Source: Cobetia sp. L2A1 (GTDB taxonomy: Bacteria > Pseudomonadota > Gammaproteobacteria > Pseudomonadales > Halomonadaceae). Taken from it: a DNA stretch of 64,000 nt. The stretch spans positions 372,001-436,000 of the forward strand of contig NZ_CP047025.1 in the NCBI RefSeq assembly GCF_009796845.1, written 5' to 3'. A model generated the notes under the pieces. The model ran no database searches. It was not told the DNA's origin and was given only the letters and a program-made list of their open reading frames with translations. Shown piece after piece: positions 29,129 to 38,113 of this stretch. A program made the position numbers and the translations under genes. Within the stretch, counting starts at the first letter, position 1, and the number at the start of each line of letters is the position of its first letter.

Positions 29129-29298
29129 GGGCGTTCCTGACTAAGGGAAAGGCGGGGGAGAGGCTGCATGACGGGCAGTGCTGGCGGTTCGCTGTCATCA
29201 GCTACATGTCATGGGCTACAACGCAGACGACGGACAGCAAGGCCGTCCGTCGTCTATGAGATCAGTTGCCACAAGATCTCGGGTTTGGCACACAAAGG

Positions 29299-29598
29299 CT
29301 AGGGTAGCGTTTGCTTGAAAGGCTTCACTTCGGCGCTGGCGTAAACACCGGCGATGACGAAGGGGTCGGCATCGGCCCATTTCTGTGCATCTTCCAGCGA
29401 ATCGAATTCAGCAATGATGACGCTACCACTGAAGCCGGCTTCACCCGGTGCTTCGCTGTCGATGGCCGGATTGGGGCCCGCGATAACCAGGCGACCGGCA
29501 TCCAGCAGTGCTTCCAGACGTGCCAGATGCGGCGGGCGAGATGCCATGCGCGCTTCCAGGCTACCTTCAACGTCCTGACAAACAATGGAATACAGCAT
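29299..29598 (-). CDS. yciI: YciI family protein
   Basis: 99 residues, ferredoxin-like alpha/beta fold. The block [37 protein letters not shown] and [18 protein letters not shown] is almost identical to E. coli YciI, including the His-Asp pair proposed as catalytic. Function is unknown, possibly a small hydrolase or dehydrochlorinase-like activity. The ATG at 29598 is preferred over the GTG one codon earlier because AAGGA sits nine bases upstream. It overlaps the yciB stop (TGATG) and is cotranscribed with it, as in E. coli. Confidence 0.93.
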   Translation of the reverse strand: MLYSIVCQDVEGSLEARMASRPPHLARLEALLDAGRLVIAGPNPAIDSEAPGEAGFSGSVIIAEFDSLEDAQKWADADPFVIAGVYASAEVKPFKQTLP

Positions 29599-30182
29599 CA
29601 CGAATCATCCTTTTGGCGGGGAGAATTAGAGTTTGAAGCATCGTCCTGTGGCGCTTGTACCATGTGGCGAGACAGATAGACGCCCTGAATGAGTACAAAT
29701 AGCAGGGTCAGACCGAGCATGCCAAACAGCTTGAAATCGACCCAGACGTCTTCGGAGTAGTGGCTGAAGACGTAGATATTCAGTCCGCCCATGGCTAGGA
29801 AGAAGACCACCCATGCCAGATTGAGCCGGTGCCAGATGGCACGCGGCAGCTGGATGGCCTTCTCCATCATGCGCTCCACCAGCGGCTTGCCACCGAAGAG
29901 CGGCGAGAGCAGGAAAGCGACCGCAAACAGCCAGTTCACTACGGTTGGCTTCCACTGAATGAAGGAGCTGTTACCGAACAGCACGGTAGCACCGCCCAGC
30001 ACTACGACCAGAGCGAGCGTCACCAGCTGCATTTTCTCAACCCGTTTGTGACGCCAGTAGATATAGAGCACCTGGGCGAGCGTCGCGGGTATCAGTACTG
30101 CGGTTGCCATGATCATGTCGCCGGTCATCTTGTAGACGACGAAGAAGATCACGATCGGCAGAAAGTCGAGCAACATCTTCAT
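29598..30182 (-). CDS. yciB: Inner membrane-spanning protein YciB (septation protein A)
   Basis: 194 residues from the ATG at 30182 ([20 protein letters not shown]), which matches the family's N terminus; a longer frame would add 16 polar residues that no homologue has. AGGAG lies 12 bases upstream. Five to six membrane segments; motifs [31 protein letters not shown], and [15 protein letters not shown] (last helix region) are typical. It is thought to support cell-envelope integrity and septation. Operon with yciI. Confidence 0.95.
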   Translation of the reverse strand: MKMLLDFLPIVIFFVVYKMTGDMIMATAVLIPATLAQVLYIYWRHKRVEKMQLVTLALVVVLGGATVLFGNSSFIQWKPTVVNWLFAVAFLLSPLFGGKPLVERMMEKAIQLPRAIWHRLNLAWVVFFLAMGGLNIYVFSHYSEDVWVDFKLFGMLGLTLLFVLIQGVYLSRHMVQAPQDDASNSNSPRQKDDS

Positions 30183-30395
30183 GGGGGTCACACACTCCTG
30201 AACACAACGGCACAGCCGTCGGGAAGGCAAGGGCTTGCGCGAGTGGTATCCTGTGGGTACCGGTGGCGAGCTCTTGCCTGCATGTGCTCATTCTGCCGCC
30301 ATTGCTGCCTGCTGACAAAGCCCGTGTGGCCAAGAAAGGTCATGCGGCAGTCAACACTGCCCCTGACGCCTGCCTTGGATGCCTGTTTCTGAAGC

Positions 30396-31508
30396 ATGAG
30401 CCCCAAGGCGAAATGCGTTTATTTCGAGAGGTTCCCCGTGTCCGACGACGTGTCTGCTGTTTCACCGACGTCCCCGTCATCCGATACCCGTGATATCGAT
30501 GTCGCAGCTGTGCAGCCGCCCGAGCTGTCACAAGCTCCCGCGCAAGAACTGTCATCAACATCGGCACAGGAGATACCCAAGGTACAGCCGCGGCCTCTGC
30601 CGAAGCGCTTCGAGTCCGATATCGAAGTTCCGGATATCGATTTGCACATGCACTCGACAGCTTCTGATGGTGGCATGGCGCCTGCGGATCTGGTCGCGCT
30701 GGTCGCACGTCGTGGCCTGTCGCGCATGTCGTTGACCGATCACGACAGCATGGAAGGCATCTTCGAAGCACAGCAAGCTGCTGCCGAGTGGGGTATTTCC
30801 TTGTTGCCGGGTTGTGAGCTGTCGGTACGTTGGCGCAATCAGACCATTCATATCGTGGCGCTGATGCCGGACGGTGCAGGTGATGCCCTGAGCGCTGGCC
30901 TTGTGCAGCAGCATGAGGCGCGTGAGCGGCGCAGTCATGAGATCGCGACGCGCATGGAGAAGATTGGCCTCGACAATGCCATGGAGCGTGCCCGTGAGCA
31001 GGCCACATTGAATGGCTCTGGTGATCGCCCGTTATCGCGTCCTGACTTTGCGCGCGCGCTGGTGGAAGCGGGTATCGCGCGTAACCTGCAGGACGCTTTC
31101 AAGCGCCACCTTGGCTCCGGCCAGAAGGGAGACGTCAAGGCGCATTGGCCCGAGATGGAGGAAGCGGTGGGCTGGGTGCGGGCTGATGGCGGTGTTGCAG
31201 TAATGGCGCACCCGATGCGCTACAAGCTGACCCGTACCAAGCGGGGTGAGCTGTTGCGAGACTTCATTGCTGCCGGTGGCGAAGCTGCGGAGCTGGTCAG
31301 TGGCTTCCAGAACATTGATCGCGCACGTGATCTGGCGCGTCAGCTTGATGAGCTGGGCATGTATGCCTCTGTCGGCAGCGATTTTCACTTCCCAGGTGGA
31401 CCACTGGCACCAGGTAGCATGAGCCCGCCGCCGCGTACCAAGGTACCGCCAGTATGGTGTCATCCACGGCTGGCGCCCTTTTTTGATGCTCCCATCGCCA
31501 CCATATGA
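30396..31508 (+). CDS. yciV: PHP-domain phosphoesterase, RNase AM (YciV) family
   Basis: 370 residues. The PHP metal-binding motifs are clear: DLHMHSTASDG (His84, His86), SLTDHDSMEGI, GCELSV, AHPMRYKLTR and GSDFHFPGG. E. coli YciV (RNase AM) is a 5'-3' exonuclease that trims 5S rRNA and acts on pAp. An N-terminal extension of about 75 residues (rich in Ser, Ala, Pro) is absent in E. coli; a GTG at 30438 (VSDDVSAV) within it is an alternative start. Divergent from yciB and followed 66 bp later by yciO, matching the enteric yciB/yciV/yciO neighbourhood. Confidence 0.88.
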   Translation: MSPKAKCVYFERFPVSDDVSAVSPTSPSSDTRDIDVAAVQPPELSQAPAQELSSTSAQEIPKVQPRPLPKRFESDIEVPDIDLHMHSTASDGGMAPADLVALVARRGLSRMSLTDHDSMEGIFEAQQAAAEWGISLLPGCELSVRWRNQTIHIVALMPDGAGDALSAGLVQQHEARERRSHEIATRMEKIGLDNAMERAREQATLNGSGDRPLSRPDFARALVEAGIARNLQDAFKRHLGSGQKGDVKAHWPEMEEAVGWVRADGGVAVMAHPMRYKLTRTKRGELLRDFIAAGGEAAELVSGFQNIDRARDLARQLDELGMYASVGSDFHFPGGPLAPGSMSPPPRTKVPPVWCHPRLAPFFDAPIATI

Positions 31509-31574
31509 TATCGAGAACCTTCTGAGACCTGCATGTTACCGTCAGACATGCAGTCCTGACGCAAGGAGCGCCAT

Positions 31575-32198
31575 ATGAGCCAATTTTTCCAGATTCATCC
31601 TGACAATCCGCAGAAGCGCTTGATCGATCAAGCCGTTGCCATCATCCAGCAAGGCGGTGTCATCGCCTATCCGACCGATTCCGGCTACGCGCTGGGCTGT
31701 CACCTGGGTGAGAAAAAGGCCATCGAGCGTATCAAGCGTCTGCGTCAGCTCGACGATAAGCACAACTTCACGCTGATGTGCTCTGATCTTTCCGAAATCG
31801 GCACCTACGCCAAGGTTGATAATGCAGTCTTCCGGCTGCTCAAGAGTCACACGCCGGGTGCCTATACCTTCATCCTGCAGGCCACGACTGAAGTGCCGCG
31901 TCTGCTGCTTCACCCCAAGCGTCGCTCCATTGGGGTACGCGTGCCGGACCATGCCATCACGCATTCACTACTGGAAACGCATGGTTCAGCGCTGATGAGT
32001 GTGACGCTGATCCCACCGGGTGAAGCCTTGCCGATGACCGACCCGGAAGTGATTCGGGAGCGTTTCGGTCACGCACTGGACCTGATCATCGATGGTGGTG
32101 CCTGTCGTCTGGAAGCCACCAGCGTGATTGATCTGCGCGAGCTTCCGCCAGTCATCGTGCGCGAAGGGCGAGGTGATATCTCGAATTTCGTCGAGTGA
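31575..32198 (+). CDS. yciO: YciO, Sua5/TsaC-fold protein
   Basis: 207 residues, full length for YciO. The Sua5/YciO/YrdC fold is shown by GGVIAYPTDSGYALGC, KRLRQLDDKHNFTLMC, GAYTFILQAT and RRSIGVRVPDH. It is related to the threonylcarbamoyl-AMP synthases of the tRNA t6A pathway, but YciO proteins cannot replace TsaC efficiently and their true role is open. A ribosome binding site (AAGGAG) lies 8 bases before the ATG. Cytoplasmic. Confidence 0.93.
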   Translation: MSQFFQIHPDNPQKRLIDQAVAIIQQGGVIAYPTDSGYALGCHLGEKKAIERIKRLRQLDDKHNFTLMCSDLSEIGTYAKVDNAVFRLLKSHTPGAYTFILQATTEVPRLLLHPKRRSIGVRVPDHAITHSLLETHGSALMSVTLIPPGEALPMTDPEVIRERFGHALDLIIDGGACRLEATSVIDLRELPPVIVREGRGDISNFVE

Positions 32199-32385
32199 TA
32201 CTTCATGCGTCAGCAGCATGAGGAGTTGCGAGGCATGCTAGAAGGGCAAGTCGGTGCGCGCATGGCGCAGGACGAGCGCAGATGGCCGGATATCGCACGT
32301 GGCGAGAGAGGCATGAAGATTAATGATAGCATTCGCATGTTTTCATAATTTTATGGAATGAAGCTTGCGCCGCGGAGGGCTATCC

Positions 32386-33177
32386 ATGTTGAACACTGTC
32401 TCACGTCAATTGAGTGTCTTGTTTGTTGCTGGAATGGGCGTTGCGGGGCTGAGTCTATCGGCTGCTAGCCAAGCGGATACGACGATGGATGCCACGGCTG
32501 AACACTGCGCCCCGGCAGCTTATGCCATGGCGCTGCGTTATCAGCAGCAATCTGCTGAGGTGGCTGCTCTGCAGCGTCAGAGCTATGCCCTGGCGACGCG
32601 TCAGTTGGAGCAGCTACTGGCCGCGCGTGATAGCAGCAAGCCTGCCGCGATCATGACGGATCTTGACGAGACGGTGATCGATAATTCGGCGCTGCTGGTG
32701 CGTGACCTCAAGGCCTGCCATGACTTTACTGGCTGGGATACCTGGAAAGCGTGGGAGCGTGAGGGCACGCCGAGCCTGATTCCCGGCGCCAAGGATTTCC
32801 TTGAATATGCTGCCTCAAAGGATGTGGCGATCTATTACGTGTCTGATCGCTATGAGGAGAACAAGGACGCTACGCTGGCCACTTTGAGTGCGTTGGACCT
32901 GCCTGAAGTCGATGATGAGCATGTTCGCCTGCTGGGTCCGAGCAAATCGGTACGCCGTCAGAGCATCGCAGAAGACCACGATATCGTGATGCAGTTGGGC
33001 GACAGCCTGCACGATTTCTCTGATGCATTCTCTTCCAAAGAACAGGATCAGCAAAAATCACTGGTAGAAGAACAGGCAGCGCATTTCGGCAAGGATTGGA
33101 TCATGTTGCCGAATGCTTCCTACGGTAGCTGGAGCAAGGCCTCGTTGACGTCTTGGGACAAGCCATTTACCCAGTAA
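32386..33177 (+). CDS. Secreted HAD-superfamily acid phosphatase, e(P4)/class C-like
   Basis: 263 residues from the ATG at 32386, preceded by GGAGGG. A signal peptide covers residues 1-30 (LSVLFVAGMGVAGLSLSAASQA); there is no lipobox, unlike the Haemophilus lipoprotein e(P4). The HAD motif I MTDLDETVIDNS carries the nucleophile Asp92 and Asp94; motif II YYVSDR and a C-terminal acidic motif LGDSLHDFSDAF follow. Expected to be a periplasmic phosphomonoesterase or 5'-nucleotidase, scavenging phosphate or nucleosides. A strong terminator follows. Confidence 0.9.
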   Translation: MLNTVSRQLSVLFVAGMGVAGLSLSAASQADTTMDATAEHCAPAAYAMALRYQQQSAEVAALQRQSYALATRQLEQLLAARDSSKPAAIMTDLDETVIDNSALLVRDLKACHDFTGWDTWKAWEREGTPSLIPGAKDFLEYAASKDVAIYYVSDRYEENKDATLATLSALDLPEVDDEHVRLLGPSKSVRRQSIAEDHDIVMQLGDSLHDFSDAFSSKEQDQQKSLVEEQAAHFGKDWIMLPNASYGSWSKASLTSWDKPFTQ

Positions 33178-33246
33178 GCCGTCTCTCAGCAGAAGCCTTT
33201 CGGTATCTGCTTTGCTGTCACTGTCTTTCAGTACCAGCTTGTGACG

Positions 33247-33286
33247 TAAAACGCCCCGCGACCTTTCGGTCGCGGGGCGTTTTCAT
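33247..33286. terminator. Bidirectional terminator between phosphatase and potassium channel genes
   Basis: 12-bp stem ACGCCCCGCGACC / GGTCGCGGGGCGT with TTTC loop, AAA on the left and TTTT on the right, between convergent genes. Confidence 0.93.
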
Positions 33287-33309
33287 ATCTGGCGGACCAT
33301 CTGGCCTGC

Positions 33310-34320
33310 TCAGCTGCGGTCCAGATTGGGCGGTTCTGCTGCAGGTGGCTCGGTTTCATCGGTTGATTGAAGCTCGGGCCCGGGCTCCGGTTCTGGCTCA
33401 CGTGGGTCACGCGTATCTTCATCCAGCCAGGTACCGCAGTGCTTGCAGTACTTGGCATTGCGATCATGGCCTTCACGGCCACAGCCCGGGCAGGCTTCAT
33501 CGCTGGTCTGCTGCATGCGCAGGCCATTGATGACCTCTGCCGAGAAGACGCCAGTGGGTACAGCCAGAATCGAGTAACCGAGGATCATCATCATCGCCGA
33601 GATGAACTGTCCCAGCGGTGTGATCGGCGCAATATCGCCGTAGCCGACGGTCGTCAGTGTCACCACTGCCCAGTAAAGCGCCTTGGGGATGGAGGTGAAG
33701 CCGGCTTCCGGTGGCTCGATCAGATAGATGAGCGCACCAAACACCGTGATGATGCTGAGCACGGTGATGAAGAACAGCAGGATCTTGCGGCGGCTGCGCG
33801 CCAGTGCCTCGACCAGCATGCGTCCCTCGCCGACAAAGGCCATCAGGCGTAATACGCGGAACAATCGCAGTACCCGCAACACGCGTACGACCAGCAGCGC
33901 CTGCGCACCGGGAATCAACAGCGATAGCCATGTCGGCGCGATGGAGAGCAGGTCGAGCACACCGTAGAAGCCTTTCGCCCAGGTACCGGGATGCTTGAGG
34001 CAGTAAAGGCGAACGGCGTACTCCAGCGTGAAGATGATCGTGAAGGACCATTCCAGAATACTGAACAATTCGCCGTACTGCGCGTTGAGCGACGGCACGC
34101 TGTCGAGCATGACCACCGCGACGCTGGCGAAGATCATCACGATCAGGCCAATATCAAATGCCTTGGCCGCCGGTGTGTCAGATTCAAAGATCCAGTGGAA
34201 TAGTCGGGCGCGAAAGCGGCCAGTGGCAGGCTCGAAACCGCTGGCGCGTGTCGGTGACGACTCGACATGCGAGGTGCCGCCATACTGGTTGGCCGGACCT
34301 TGACGCTCTGGCATGGGCAA
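33310..34320 (-). CDS. Voltage-gated potassium channel with C-terminal zinc-ribbon-like tail
   Basis: 336 residues with six membrane segments. S4 is rich in arginines at three-residue spacing (VRVLRVLRLFRVLRLM, about 145-160); the selectivity filter TTVGYGD is at 223-229, between S5 and S6. This marks a Kv-type inner-membrane channel. After S6 the cytoplasmic tail holds CPGCGREGHDRNAKYCKHCG, two CxxC pairs that form a zinc-ribbon-like motif, then a proline/glutamate-rich end. Such channels set potassium or membrane-potential responses, plausible in a halophile. Monocistronic. The ligand or redox role of the ribbon is unknown. Confidence 0.92.
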   Translation of the reverse strand: MPMPERQGPANQYGGTSHVESSPTRASGFEPATGRFRARLFHWIFESDTPAAKAFDIGLIVMIFASVAVVMLDSVPSLNAQYGELFSILEWSFTIIFTLEYAVRLYCLKHPGTWAKGFYGVLDLLSIAPTWLSLLIPGAQALLVVRVLRVLRLFRVLRLMAFVGEGRMLVEALARSRRKILLFFITVLSIITVFGALIYLIEPPEAGFTSIPKALYWAVVTLTTVGYGDIAPITPLGQFISAMMMILGYSILAVPTGVFSAEVINGLRMQQTSDEACPGCGREGHDRNAKYCKHCGTWLDEDTRDPREPEPEPGPELQSTDETEPPAAEPPNLDRS

Positions 34321-34421
34321 AATCCTTCAGTCACCGCCGTGCTGTCTGCACGGCGGAAGAATAAGAGAGGCGTACCTCCCCGAGTGAGTGGAAAGGAGCG
34401 CGAGAGGCTGGCTCAGCGAGA

Positions 34422-35420
34422 TCAGTCGCGCAAGGCGGCGAGCAGCGACAGGCTGTGCTGACCGAAAGCCAAGGTGGCCCAGGCGGTCTCTGTGCCGAGG
34501 CTTTGCTCTAGCGCTTCGACGAGTGCTACAGCATGAATGTGTCCACGGTGCTGGCTGGCGGCCAATCGTGACGCCAGTGCCGAGACGGCCGCTAGCGCAT
34601 GGGTCAGCCAGCGCTCGCCATCCTGAGATTGGCGATCGGCATGCGCATCGAGAGCATCTATGGCGACGGCAAGCAGGGCGCGTGGATCTGTCGTGTCCAG
34701 AGTACGTTCATGCCAGTCGTTGTCCCGCAATGCAGCGCCGCGTCGAGCCTTGCTGGCGTCTGCCGGACGCAGTGCCAGTCGACTGGCCAGTGCGTCAGCC
34801 AGTGTCCACAGCACTGCCTCACGCGTCTCGGCGGACAACGGCTTGTCGGGAGAGAGAGAGTCGCCACCGGTCAGCTCCAACTCGAGCTCCTGAATCGAGA
34901 CCGCGCGTCCTTCAACCTTGACGGTGCCAAGGTCGAGCGCCAACTCGACCCCGACACATCCCCCCGCGACGTCGATCTCGATCTGCCATGCATGGCGTTC
35001 GAAATCAGTGCTGAAGGTCGGTGAGAGTGCGGTGAGCAGCTGTTCGCGCGAGGCCTCATTCAGCGCTTGCAGCGGCGGTAGTGCGCGTAGGCCATCGAGA
35101 TCAAGCGTGGTATTGCCTTCAGGTAGCGTCCATTCCCACTCACCACGTGAATGCAGTCCGCCGTGGCTTTCGCCGCTGGTCTTCAGGGTTTGTCGTAGCA
35201 GCGTAGGGCTATCGGCATCCTTGCCACTGCGCCGCAACCGCAGCGCCATGCGCGCACGCTCCATGGCATGTTCGGGCGTATCGAAGTAGGTATTGGCCAG
35301 CCAGTGACGCTTGGGCGTGATGCCAGTGAGTTCGGGAATACTGGATAAGGTCTCCAGCAGAGACTGGCGATCGACAACCGGCTGCGATAGCGCAAGCTTG
35401 AGTTCAATTTCCTGGGCCAT
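34422..35420 (-). CDS. CYTH-domain protein, inorganic triphosphatase-like
   Basis: 332 residues. The N-terminal CYTH domain opens with the signature EIELKL (residues 4-9), followed by YFDTPEHAMERARMALRLRR and a run of alternating charged beta strands (EWEWTL, VELALDLGTVKV, ELELELTGG). The family (E. coli YgiF) hydrolyses inorganic triphosphate using a metal cluster of acidic residues. The C-terminal part (about 210-332) is helical and resembles a shortened CHAD domain, which in full length binds polyphosphate. A Pho-box-like array lies about 220 bp upstream in the correct orientation, suggesting phosphate-starvation control. Confidence 0.85.
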   Translation of the reverse strand: MAQEIELKLALSQPVVDRQSLLETLSSIPELTGITPKRHWLANTYFDTPEHAMERARMALRLRRSGKDADSPTLLRQTLKTSGESHGGLHSRGEWEWTLPEGNTTLDLDGLRALPPLQALNEASREQLLTALSPTFSTDFERHAWQIEIDVAGGCVGVELALDLGTVKVEGRAVSIQELELELTGGDSLSPDKPLSAETREAVLWTLADALASRLALRPADASKARRGAALRDNDWHERTLDTTDPRALLAVAIDALDAHADRQSQDGERWLTHALAAVSALASRLAASQHRGHIHAVALVEALEQSLGTETAWATLAFGQHSLSLLAALRD

Positions 35421-35908
35421 GATGGAACTCCGCGAACAGACAATAAAAAGAAGACAGGGGAGGCTGACGTGGTCTCGGCTCGAGAAGCCGCGCGCGATGA
35501 CTGCGCTGGTGTAAATGCCGAGATAGCGTCAGGAGGTGCCCATGGCGCTCATGCTCGCGCCTGACCGATGGCAAGGCAAGCACGGCGACCGTTCTCTACC
35601 AAGGTGGCTGTGCAAGGAAGCGTCATAAACCATGATTTGATGACAATATGATGACAGGTAAATGACATGGACTGCCTGTGAACAAGGCCTTGGCCATACT
35701 GGATAAAGATGCGATATGCGAGTGATTGAGGGTCCCGCCGATGTACGACAATTTTTTCTCAGAGTCATCCTTACGCCTCTCTGACTGCTGCTGATGTTGC
35801 GGAAATCACAACAGCAAGACGGTGTTGTGACGCCATGATGAAAGTGATGTGATCACTTCACAGCCTTTGCTACACTCCGCGCGTCAATCCTTAACGCCGA
35901 CGGCCACT
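35421..35908. other. Intergenic region between CYTH gene and PhoU-like gene
   Basis: 488 bp without a supportable gene. It holds the Pho-box-like array and, at 35842-35858, a small palindrome AAGTGATGTGATCACTT of unknown role just before the phosphate genes. Confidence 0.5.
35640..35668 (-). promoter_or_regulatory. Triple Pho-box half-site array
   Basis: Read on the minus strand: ATGTCAT, CTGTCAT and TTGTCAT at 35668-35662, 35657-35651 and 35646-35640, each exactly 11 bp apart. PhoB boxes are 11-bp-spaced CTGTCAT-type direct repeats. Orientation and position favour control of the CYTH triphosphatase gene (start 35420); the phosphate uptake genes start 240 bp away on the other side. Confidence 0.65.
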
Positions 35909-36589
35909 ATGGTAACGACCAACCCTTTTTCTTCGATGTTCGGGCGCTCGCCTTTCAAGGCGCTGCACACCCACATCATCAAGACCGATGACTGCGCCAA
36001 GCACTTGCTGACATTCTTTGACGCCTGTGAAAAGGGCGACTGGGATCAGGCGGCTAGCATTCGTCAGACCATCAGCAAGCTTGAGCGTGAAGCCGATGAG
36101 CTGAAAACACAGCTACGTCTCAATCTGCCCAACTCGCTGTTTCTTCCGGTGTCGCGTTCCGACCTTCTCGAGCTGATCCATGTCCAGGATTCCATCGCGA
36201 ATGTCACCAAGGACATCGCCGGTATCATGCTGGGCCGCCGCATGCAGATTCCTGAAACGCTGGTGCCCGCCATGCGTATCTATCTGCGGACTGCGGTTGA
36301 GTCGGTTTGCCAGGCGCGACGTGCGCTGGGTGAGCTTGAAGATCTGGTTGAGTCTGGTTTCGGACGCAACATGAGCGTGCTGGTCGAAAAGCTGATCAAC
36401 GAGCTGCATGAGCTCGAGAAGCAGTCTGACGAACAGCAGATAGAGATTCGACAGACGTTGTTTTCTCTGGAAGCCAACCTCCCTCCGGTCGACGTGATCT
36501 TCCTCTACAAGATTATCGACTGGGTTGGTGATGTCTCCGACCAGGCTGAAAAAGTCGGTACCCGACTGCAGATCCTGATGGCGCGCTAA
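35909..36589 (+). CDS. PhoU-like DUF47 protein, Pit accessory regulator
   Basis: 226 residues from the ATG at 35909 (MVTTNPFSSMFGRSPF), chosen because this opening is conserved in the TIGR00153 family; an earlier in-frame GTG adds 20 unlike residues. All-helical PhoU-like protein with motifs IRQTISKLEREADELK, HVQDSIANVTKDIAG and WVGDVSDQAEKVGTRL. It is thought to bind metals and modulate the Pit transporter encoded 40 bp downstream; the two genes form an operon found widely in bacteria. Cytoplasmic. Confidence 0.92.
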   Translation: MVTTNPFSSMFGRSPFKALHTHIIKTDDCAKHLLTFFDACEKGDWDQAASIRQTISKLEREADELKTQLRLNLPNSLFLPVSRSDLLELIHVQDSIANVTKDIAGIMLGRRMQIPETLVPAMRIYLRTAVESVCQARRALGELEDLVESGFGRNMSVLVEKLINELHELEKQSDEQQIEIRQTLFSLEANLPPVDVIFLYKIIDWVGDVSDQAEKVGTRLQILMAR

Positions 36590-36629
36590 GCGCTTTTGGG
36601 ACGTCCTGCCATCTGCTCAAGAGTTCCCT

Positions 36630-37913
36630 ATGTCCATCATTGCTCAATACGGCGATGTCCTCGTCATCCTTGCCTGTGTGTTTGGTTTCTTCATGGCATG
36701 GGGTGTCGGTGCGAATGATGTTGCCAATGCCATGGGTACATCGGTCGGTTCCAAGGCCATTACCATCAAGCAGGCGATTCTTATCGCCGTCGTGTTCGAA
36801 TTTCTAGGCGCCTGGCTGGCCGGTGGCGAAGTCACCGAAACCATCCGCAAGGGCATCATTGATCCCTCTCTGTTGGTCGAAAACCCGCAATACTTGGTCT
36901 ATGGCATGTTGGCCTCGTTGCTGTCGGCGGGTATCTGGCTGATGATCGCTTCCATGAAAGGTTGGCCGGTCTCCACCACCCATTCCATCGTCGGCGCCAT
37001 CGTGGGTTTTGCCGCGGCAGGTTTGGGTGTGGATGCAGTGCAGTGGGACAAGGTTGGGCAGATTGCCGCTTCCTGGCTGGTATCACCACTGCTGGCAGGT
37101 TCCATTGCCTTCGTGCTGTTCAAGTCCGTGCAGACGCTGATCTTCGATAACGAAGATCCGTTTGCGGCTGCCAAGCGCTATGTGCCGATGTACATGTTCC
37201 TGGTCGGCTTCATCATTGCGATGGTGACGCTGGTCAAGGGCCTCAAGCACGTTGGGCTGAACCTGAACTTCGAGTCCAGTCTGCTGCTCTCCATCATGAT
37301 CGGTGCCATCGTCATGGGTATCGGTGTGTTGATGGAACGCAAGGTCGCGCGTTCACGCCTCAAGGAGAAGAACCGCGCCACGGGTGACGACTTCGACTTC
37401 AGCGGCGTAGAGAAGATCTTCGGGCTGTTGATGATGTTCACGGCCTGTGCGATGGCCTTCGCACATGGTTCCAACGATGTGGCCAATGCGGTTGGTCCGT
37501 TGGCAGCCATCATCAGCGTGGTGGACTCCGCCGGTCAGATTGACGCCAAGGCCAGCATGCCGTGGTGGGTACTGGTGCTGGGCGGCGGCGGTATCGTCTT
37601 CGGTCTGGTTACCTATGGTCGTCGTGTCATCGCTACCGTCGGTTCTGGTATCACTGAGTTGACACCATCCCGTGGTTTTGCCGCCACACTGGCCGCCGCC
37701 TCGACCGTGGTACTGGCATCGGGCACCGGGCTGCCTATCTCTACCACTCACACCCTCGTCGGTGCAGTGCTGGGTGTAGGCCTGGCACGTGGCATGGCAG
37801 CCCTCAACCTGCGCGTGATCGGCACCATCGTCATGTCGTGGCTGATCACCCTGCCGGCAGGCGCGATTCTGTCGATTCTGTTCTTCTTCATGTTCAAGGG
37901 CATGTTCGGCTGA
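36630..37913 (+). CDS. pitA: Inorganic phosphate transporter, Pit family
   Basis: 427 residues, polytopic inner-membrane carrier that imports metal-phosphate complexes using the proton gradient. The two family repeats are visible: WGVGANDVANAMGTSVGSK (about residues 22-45) and AFAHGSNDVANAVGPLA (about 275-291), with STTHSIVGAIVG and STTHTLVGAVLG as paired GX..TTH motifs. Last helices end at residue 427. Operon with the upstream PhoU-like gene; a strong terminator follows. Confidence 0.96.
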   Translation: MSIIAQYGDVLVILACVFGFFMAWGVGANDVANAMGTSVGSKAITIKQAILIAVVFEFLGAWLAGGEVTETIRKGIIDPSLLVENPQYLVYGMLASLLSAGIWLMIASMKGWPVSTTHSIVGAIVGFAAAGLGVDAVQWDKVGQIAASWLVSPLLAGSIAFVLFKSVQTLIFDNEDPFAAAKRYVPMYMFLVGFIIAMVTLVKGLKHVGLNLNFESSLLLSIMIGAIVMGIGVLMERKVARSRLKEKNRATGDDFDFSGVEKIFGLLMMFTACAMAFAHGSNDVANAVGPLAAIISVVDSAGQIDAKASMPWWVLVLGGGGIVFGLVTYGRRVIATVGSGITELTPSRGFAATLAAASTVVLASGTGLPISTTHTLVGAVLGVGLARGMAALNLRVIGTIVMSWLITLPAGAILSILFFFMFKGMFG

Positions 37914-37956
37914 GCCGACGTCCGCGAGTGAAGTCAGACAGCACGCAGTGAGCAAG

Positions 37957-37990
37957 ACAAGAAAGGCGACCCAAAGGTCGCCTTTCTTGT
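37957..37990 (+). terminator. Terminator after pitA
   Basis: Perfect 15-bp stem ACAAGAAAGGCGACC (37957-37971) / GGTCGCCTTTCTTGT (37976-37990) with a CAAA loop; the lower stem supplies a partial T-run. Confidence 0.88.
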
Positions 37991-38113
37991 CTCTGGCTCT
38001 CGCTGCTCGCCGTGCGGCCCGCGGCGCTGATATGATGCGATGAGGTCGATGGCCATGATGGATGCTTCATCGGCATGTTCTTTTTCATTCTCCCTCCTGC
38101 CCGGAGCTGGCTC

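Noticed and set aside
35842..35858. CRP-like site before the PhoU-like gene
   Set aside because: TGTGA and TCACA half-sites are separated by 5 rather than 6 bp; not a proper CRP site.
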